Of a stretch of 61,565 bases of DNA, positions 56,554-61,565 are shown in pieces. The translations under genes were made by a program, and so were the position numbers. The stretch is from Chloroflexota bacterium (GTDB taxonomy: Bacteria; Chloroflexota; Anaerolineae; Promineifilales; Promineifilaceae), in the NCBI GenBank assembly GCA_018004935.1, contig JAGNBF010000036.1, forward strand, positions 2,789 through 64,353. Direction: 5' to 3'. How positions within the stretch are numbered: position 1 is the stretch's first letter; the number at the start of each line of letters is the position of its first letter. The notes under the pieces were generated by a model. It made no database searches, had not been told where the DNA came from, and saw only the letters and a program-made list of their open reading frames with translations.

Positions 56554-59500
56554 CGTAGATGGATTGCGGTGGGCCTTGCCAGTAGCAGGGCCTCGGTCGG
56601 TGGGGAGTGGGAATAACATAGAACCTGGCCTTTTGCGGCCGCGTTGGAACTGCGTTAGCACGGCTTGCCGTGCGCCGTTGGGAGAACATCGAACTTAGCC
56701 GGTCGCGGCCGCGTTCCCACTGCCCAAAGCAAAGCGTCAGCGTAGCGCCCCTGGCACAACAGTTGTTTGACTTGATCCGTAGGTAAGTGAGAGAGCGTTT
56801 ACGCCTGCGGCCGCGGGCGTAGCGAACGAACGGTGTGAGAATAACTTAGACCCCCTTTTTTGCGGCCGCGTTGGAACTGAGTTAGCACGGCTTGCCGTGC
56901 GCCGTTGGAAGAACAAAAAACCTGGCCGGTTGCGGCCGCGTTCCCATCCCCCAAAGCGAAGCGTCAGCGTAGCGCCCCTGGCCCAACAGTTGTTTGACTT
57001 CACCAATATGAAAGTGAGAGAGCGTTTACGCCTGCGGCCGCGGGCGTAGCGAACGAACGATGTAGGGAGCACAGAAATAGATGGACGTTTGCGGCCGCGT
57101 TCCCATTACCCAAAGCGAAGCGTCAGCGTAGCGCCGCTGGGCCAATTGTTGTTTGACCTGACCTGTGGAAAGTGAGTGAGCGTTTACGCCTGCGGCCGCG
57201 GGCGTAGCGAACGAACGATGTGGAGAGAATAGAAATAGATGGCCGTTTGCGGCCGCGTTGGAACTGAGTTAGCACGGCTTGCCGTGCGCCGTTGGGAGAA
57301 CAGAGAACTTGGCCGGTCGCGGCCGCGTTCCCATACCCCAAAGCGAAGCGTCAGCGTAGCGCCGCTGGGCCAATGGTTGTTTGACTTGACCTGTGGAAAG
57401 TGAGTGAGCGTTTACGCCTGCACCAGCGGGCGTAGCGAACGAACGGGGTGGGGGAACAGAGTACTTTGCTGAGTGCGGCCGCGTTGAAACTGAGTTAGCA
57501 CGGCTTGCCGTGCGCCCCTGGCACAACAGTTGTTTGACTTCACCAACATGAAAGTGAGAGAGCGTTTACGCCTGCGGCCGCGGGCGTAGCGAACGAACGT
57601 AGCTGGAACAACTGAGAACCTGGGTGATTGCGGCCGCGTGGGAATCTAGTTAGCACGGCTTGCCGTGCGCCGTTGGGAGAACAGAGAACTTAGCCAGTCG
57701 CGGCCGTGTTCCCACCACCCAAAGCGAAGCGCCAGCGTAGCGCCCCTGGCCCAACAGTTGTTTGACTTCACCAACATGAAAGTGAGAGAGCGTTTACGCC
57801 TGCGGCCGCGGGCGTAGCGAACGAACGATGTGGGAATAACTTAGAACCCAACTTTTTTGCGGCCGCGTTGGAACTGAGTTAGCACGGCAAGCCGTGCGCC
57901 GTTGGGAGAACAGAGAACTTGGCCGGTCGCGGCCGCGTTCCCATCATCCAAAGCGAAGCGTCAGCGTAGCGCCCCTAGGCCAATTGTTGTTTGACCGGAC
58001 CGGTAGATAAGTGAGAGAGCGTTTACGCCTGCGGCCGCAGGCGTAGCGAACGAACGGGCTAGAAATAACGTAAGACCCAACTTTTTGCGGCCGTGTTGGA
58101 ATCGAGTTAGCACGGCCTGCCGTGCGCCGTTGGAAGAACAGAGAACTTGGCTGGTCGCGGCCGCGTTCCCATAACCCAAAGCGTATCGTTGCTGGGCCAA
58201 TTGTTGTTTGACTTGGCCGGTAGGTAAGTGAGAGAGCGTTTACGCCCGCGGCGGCGGGCGTAGCAAACGAACGGCGAGGGGAGAACAGAGAACCTAACTT
58301 TTTGCGGCCGCGTTGGAATCGAGTTAGCACGGCTTGCCGTGCGCCGTTGGCAGAACAGAGAACTTGGCCGGTCGCGGCCGCGTTCCCATTACCCAAAGCG
58401 AAGCGTCAGCGTAGCGTCCCTAGGCCAATTGTTATTTGACCTTGCCGGTAAGTAAGTGAGAGAGCGTTTACGCCCGCGGCCGCGGGCGTAGCGAACGAAC
58501 GGGGTGGGAATAACATTAGAACCTTGCTTTTTCGCGGCCGCATTGGAACTGAGTTAGCACGGCTTGTCGTGCGCCGTTGGGAGAAGAGAGAACTTAGCCG
58601 GTCGCGGCCGCGTTCCTATTCCTCAAAGCGAAGCGTCAGCGTAGCGCCCCTAGACCAATGGTTGTTTGATTTGGTCTGTGGAAAGTGAGTGAGCGTTTAC
58701 GCCCGCTGGCGCGGGCATAGCGAACGAACGATGTGTGAATAACTTAGAACCCAACATTGTTGCGGCCGCGTTGGAACTGAGTTAGCACGGCTTGCCGTGC
58801 GTCGTTGGGAGAACAGAGAACTTAGCCGGTCGCGGCCGCGTTCCCATCACCCAAAGCGAAGCGTCAGCGTAGCGCACGTGGGCCATTAACTGTTTGACTT
58901 GGCCGGTTGGTAAGTGAGTGAGCGTTTACGCCTGCGGCCGCGGGCGTAGCGAACGAACGGGGTGGGTGTAACTTAGAACCTTGCCGTGCGCCGTTGGGAG
59001 AATAGAGAACCTGGCCGGTTGCGGCCGCGTTCTCATTCCCCAAAGCGAAGCGTCAGCGTAGCGCCGCTGGGCCAACAGTTGTTTGACCTGGCCAGTAGAG
59101 CAGTGAGTGAGCGTTTACGCCTGCGGCCGCGGGCGTAGCGAACGAACGGGGCGGGAATAACTTAGAACCTTGCTGGTCGCGGCCGCGTTGGAATCTAATT
59201 AGCACGGCTTGCCGTGCGCCGTTGGCAGAACAGAGAACTTGGCCGGTCGCGGCCGCGTTCCCATCACCAAAAGCGAAGCATCAGCGTAGCGCCCCTGGCC
59301 CAACAGTTGTTTGATCTGGCCGGTAGGTAAGTGAGAGAGCGTTTACGCCTGCGGCCGCGGGCGTAGCGAACGAATGGGGCGGGAATAACGTAGAAACCTG
59401 GCTGTTTGCGGCCGCGTTGGAACTGAGTTAGCACGGCCTGCCGTGCGCCGTTGGGAGAACATAGAACTTAGCCAGTCGCGGCCGCGTTCCCATCACCAAA

Positions 59501-60085
59501 AGCGAAGCATCAGCGTAGCGCCCCTGGTCCAACAGTTGTTTGACTTGGCCGGTAGATAAGTGAGAGAGCGTTTACGCCTGCGGCCGCGGGCGTAGCGAAC
59601 GCATGCACGACAATAATGGAAAACCCAACTTTTTGCGGCCGCGTTGGAATCGAGTTAGCACGGCTTGCCGTGCGCCGTTGGAAGAACAGAGAACTTGGCC
59701 GGTCGCGGCCGCGTTTCCACCATCCAAAGCGAAGCATCAGCGTAGCGCCCCTGGCCCAATGGTTGTTTGACTTGACTGGTAGAGCAGTGAGTGAGCGTTT
59801 ACGCCTGCGGCCGCGGGCGTAGCGAACGAACGGGATAGAAATAACATAAGACCCAACTTTTTGCGGCCGCGTTGGAACTGAGTTAGCACGGCTTGCCGTG
59901 CGCCGTTGGAAGAACATAGAACTTGGCTGGTTGCGGCCGCGTTCCCACCACCTAAAGCGTAGCGCCCCTGGCCCAATGGCCGTTTGACTTGGCTGGTAGA
60001 GCAGTGAGTGAGCGTTTACGCCTGCGGCCGCGGGCGTAGCGAACGGCTTGATTCATTGGGAGCTTGAGTGTCATCAAGGGGTAGC

Positions 60086-60128
60086 CCCGCGCCTGGCGAG
60101 CCTTCAGGCGAGCGAACGGCGGCGCGGG
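60086..60128. repeat. Array-end hairpin, right
   Basis: Reads ccccgcgcctggcgagcctt then caggcgagcgaacggcggcgcggg, 90% identical to 56511-56553. It follows the last full unit; beyond it the array text stops. Confidence 0.6.
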
Positions 60129-60185
60129 GCGGGTAAGGAAGTTTGAATGGGGTAGGGAAATTAGTTGCGGCCGCGTGATGTGTGT

Positions 60186-60275
60186 CTGACCAGGCGTGAT
60201 TTGCCCTGGTGTGGTCACAGTTTCGCCGTCACGGTTCTGTGACAAAGCTCACCCGGCGTGATGTGGCCGGGTCAC
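60186..60275 (+). other. Two hairpins with a conserved loop
   Basis: CCAGG-cgtgatttgc-CCTGG (60190-60209) and ACCCGG-cgtgatgtgg-CCGGGT (60251-60272, one unpaired G). The stems differ in sequence but the loop gcgtgatntg and the following gtcaca are shared. They lie directly after the array and before the second structured-RNA copy. Confidence 0.5.
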
Positions 60276-60399
60276 ATCTTCATCGAGTTGTCACGTTTTC
60301 CGTGTCTCGCCGGTCGCCAGCAACGTGTGTCGGGTCACAATAGGACCTGGTCTAGTAAGAGAGTGAATGAGCAAAGATAGGCGTGAGTAGGGGGCGGAT

Positions 60400-60738
60400 A
60401 GAGCGGAAGGCGGAGCGGTGGTGGCCTGCCCGGTAGGGAAGCTGGTGGCGTAGGGAATAGACGACGGAGTGGACGGACGCCTGAAGCCAAAGCCGCTGGC
60501 CGTGCGCCTGCCCCGGAACATGGTGGCGGCGGCGAGGCGGGCGTGCCTATGCCGCACGCCGAGAGGCAGGGCCGATCCGCCAGGCCACGATGTGAAGGGA
60601 TAAAGCAGGCGCAAAAACGGCGTGCGGCGTGGTGAAAGAAGCGGCCGGGAACACAGGAGACCCCGGAGCCACGGGCTGTGACCGTTAAGCCGGGCAGGTT
60701 GTTGCCACGCCCGCGTAGCCTGTAGCTCCCGCACACGC
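60400..60738 (+). ncRNA. Candidate structured RNA, copy 2 (339 nt)
   Basis: Same length and order as 53908-54246; shared blocks listed there. The closing pair CCTGCCCGG (60428-60436) and CCGGGCAGG at the 3' end is identical. The variable hairpin is GGCGTGC (60540-60546) and GCACGCC (60554-60560), where copy 1 has ACCCGGCC/GGCCGGGT. Lies between the array and the intact paralogue gene of the split target, 52 bp before that gene's -35 box. Confidence 0.6.
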
Positions 60739-60788
60739 CACGCCGGGATAAGACAAGGAATACCTCACCCCGTTGTTTGATCGCTCTT

Positions 60789-60817
60789 TTGACCAGGCCA
60801 TATGGTAATGATATGAT
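60789..60817 (+). promoter_or_regulatory. Promoter of the 152-residue homologue
   Basis: -35 TTGACC (60789-60794), 17-bp spacer, -10 TATGAT (60812-60817), 9 bp before the ATG at 60827. The expected mRNA start would give a nearly leaderless transcript. Confidence 0.7.
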
Positions 60818-60826
60818 GCAGCTACG

Positions 60827-61285
60827 ATGGCCACACTCTCCCAAACCAAGTTTCTCAAGACACTTCCTGACCTGGTAGTTTCCCGCCTGCCAGAGCCATT
60901 GCGGGGCATTAAGGTGCATCAGCCCTGGAACTGGCTGATCCAGTTCCATTATGGTGAGTCCAGCCTACACTTTGAGGTATCTCCCGTCAGATACCGGTCG
61001 GGTTGGGAATTGGGTTTCCATTGCGAGGCCAAAGACCACAACCTGAACCGGTATCTGCTAGAGGGATTCCGTCGCCACCTTTTGGAGATTAAAGACGTGC
61101 TGGGGCCAACAGTTGAGGCGGAGATGTGGGATAAGGGTTGGACGAAAATATATGAGGTTTACCCGAACGGGGCACTAACTGAAGCCTATCAAGTTGCTCT
61201 AGCTACCCGCCTGGCCGATTTCATCATCTGTCTGCACCCTATTTACGTTGATCTCCGTAGTGAGGCGACTAAGATTTACCACTAG
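60827..61285 (+). CDS. Intact homologue of the split target gene
   Basis: A 152-residue protein of unknown family: MATLSQTKFLKTLPDLVVSR, LPEPLRGIKVHQPWNWLIQF, HYGESSLHFEVSPVRYRSGW, ELGFHCEAKDHNLNRYLLEG, FRRHLLEIKDVLGPTVEAEM, then WDKGWTKIYEVYPNGALTEA and ALATRLADFIICLHPIYVDLR. It aligns along its first 43 residues with the truncated host protein (31622) and from residue 45 with the right-hand host fragment at 61439 (HFGEPNLHYEVV...LNRFLLDGFRR). It lies inside the element, 150 bp from the right junction, with its own promoter and no ribosome-binding site. Confidence 0.7.
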   Translation: MATLSQTKFLKTLPDLVVSRLPEPLRGIKVHQPWNWLIQFHYGESSLHFEVSPVRYRSGWELGFHCEAKDHNLNRYLLEGFRRHLLEIKDVLGPTVEAEMWDKGWTKIYEVYPNGALTEAYQVALATRLADFIICLHPIYVDLRSEATKIYH

Positions 61286-61424
61286 CCGCACTCACTCAGA
61301 TAGTAGGAAGCAGTAGCTTCCCAACCAGATGTTAAGCTGTTGCCGACAGTATGCCTACTTGGAAGAACAGAACCTCGGCTAACCAGTTACCGTCGCCGCT
61401 GATGGGTAGCCTGCTCCGTATCGT

Positions 61425-61455
61425 ACAACAACGTTCACTTTGGTGAGCCGAATTT
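61425..61455. promoter_or_regulatory. attR junction
   Basis: Element text tcgtacaacaacgttcac, core TTTGGTGA (61439-61446), then host text gccgaatttgcattatgagg. The host sequence continues the frame ttt ggt gag ccg that was interrupted at 31752. Confidence 0.75.
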
Positions 61456-61565
61456 GCATTATGAGGTGGTGAAGGCGTACCGAACCGGAGGGTATGAGGT
61501 AGGGTTACATTTTGAGGATAAACGGCATGAATTGAATCGCTTTTTGCTTGACGGGTTTAGGCGGC
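61439..61565 (+). pseudogene. 3' half of the split host gene (runs off the window)
   Basis: Frame FGEPNLHYEVVKAYRTGGYE, VGLHFEDKRHELNRFLLDGF, RR continues to the window edge. It agrees with residues 43-82 of the intact homologue at about 24 of 40 positions. No start codon precedes it in the element, so it is probably not translated. The far end is outside the window. Confidence 0.85.

Larger units (their letters stand above)
56100..60180. repeat. Tandem array of about 17 units of 228 bp
   Basis: The motif gcgtttacgcc occurs 17 times (56363 to 60012); most spacings are 227-230 bp, with some shortened units (154-158, 189, 217) and one of 432. Each full unit has three palindromes: GCACGGC-TT-GCCGTGC with gcggccgcgttgg upstream, then gcggccgcgttcccat with aaagcgaagcgtcagcgtag, then ACGCC-NGC-NNNN-GCGGGCGT inside cgtttacgcc...gcgaacgaacg. 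Variable loop bases with retained stems are seen between units. At each end lies a ccgcgcctggcgagcctt element (56511-56553, 60086-60128). Confidence 0.9.
55814..60826. other. 5-kb gene-free region with tandem array
   Basis: Apart from the tandem array (56100-60180), the 55,814-56,100 part contains short hairpins (tccggcgtaagccggg, ggcaaagcctgc), and 60,170-60,400 holds two hairpins with a shared loop. No credible gene: reading frames across it are shadows of the repeat units. Confidence 0.6.
31745..61446. mobile_element. 29.7-kb serine-integrase integrative element
   Basis: Bounded by TTTGGTGA at 31745-31752 (left junction) and 61439-61446 (right junction). Outside these points the flanking sequences encode the two halves of one protein in the same frame. 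Inside: serine recombinase at the left end, excisionase-like HTH, RepA-like ATPase, primase-like protein, type I restriction-modification, toxin-like module, ArdC antirestriction operon, a repeat array and structured non-coding regions. No relaxase, coupling protein, capsid or terminase was seen. It is therefore plasmid-like and integrative; transfer would need help from another element or be by transformation. Confidence 0.85.

Noticed and set aside
56100-60180. Open reading frames on the minus strand through the array (for example 57944-58396, 59510-59917)
   Set aside because: The unit is 228 bp, a multiple of three, so frames stay open, but other units differ by 1 or 2 bp and would break a conserved protein; no ribosome-binding site; peptide composition is Arg/Thr/Ser-rich repeat text.
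56100-60180. CRISPR array
   Set aside because: Repeats are too long (228 bp), lack unique spacers, and no cas genes are present.
31745-61446. Prophage
   Set aside because: No capsid, terminase, portal, tail or lysis genes are seen, despite a phage-type integrase and one phage-like small protein.

Overview
The window looks like a chromosomal segment of a Chloroflexota bacterium (Anaerolineae or Ardenticatenia-like), about 55% G+C, carrying a 29.7-kb integrated element. The lineage is inferred from gene content: archaeal-type phosphoglycerate mutase, prokaryotic translin, a 1310-residue SecA, lamin-tail/endonuclease lipoproteins, Rpn/DUF4351 proteins, and intergenic space packed with small inverted-repeat elements. 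No rRNA is present to settle it. A striking base-composition feature is the octamer GCGGCCGC: I count about 87 copies outside the 56-60 kb array and roughly 50 inside it, where about 2 would be expected by chance. In genes it is mostly read as Ala-Ala-Ala.

Left part (1 to about 31.7 kb): housekeeping and lineage-specific chromosome. Genes: membrane protein, translin family, DUF3467, ComEA-like and glycosyltransferase 9 pair, secA, prs, meaB with a B12-binding mutase subunit, a VC1184-type aminotransferase, an ABC-F ATPase, a nucleotidyltransferase, accC, a TPR histidine kinase, two Rpn-family proteins, trpC, a large secreted lamin-tail/endonuclease lipoprotein, tRNA-Asn and apgM. Between them lie at least six families of short non-coding mobile repeats. 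Several have target-site duplications, and one is a clean nested insertion. There is also a family of hairpin cassettes whose flanks are conserved while the stem sequence differs in every copy.

Integrated element (about 31,745-61,446): a large serine recombinase sits at the left end, and the two halves of one split host gene lie outside the ends (5' half at 31,622-31,752, 3' half from 61,439 to the window edge), sharing the 8-bp core TTTGGTGA. From left to right the element carries: integrase, membrane protein, excisionase-like HTH protein, two overlapping genes of a plasmid-type family, primase-like protein, RepA-like ATPase with two small upstream genes, and an HTH regulator. Next come a complete type I restriction-modification cassette (hsdRMS), a membrane protein, a RelE/ParE-like toxin with an unusual 301-residue partner, a small lamin-tail protein between direct repeats, and a seven-gene leftward operon that includes an ArdC-like antirestriction protein, a GIY-YIG protein and a SLOG protein.

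The right third of the element is mostly non-coding. It holds a GC-rich zone with a 339-nt sequence (53,908-54,246) that recurs at 60,400-60,738 with compensatory stem changes (a candidate structured RNA), a regulatory gene, a secreted Ser-rich two-repeat protein, and a 17-copy tandem array of a 228-bp dyad-rich unit. It ends with an intact homologue (60,827-61,285) of the very gene the element splits. No conjugation genes, relaxase or virion genes are visible, so the element is best described as an integrative plasmid-like element.
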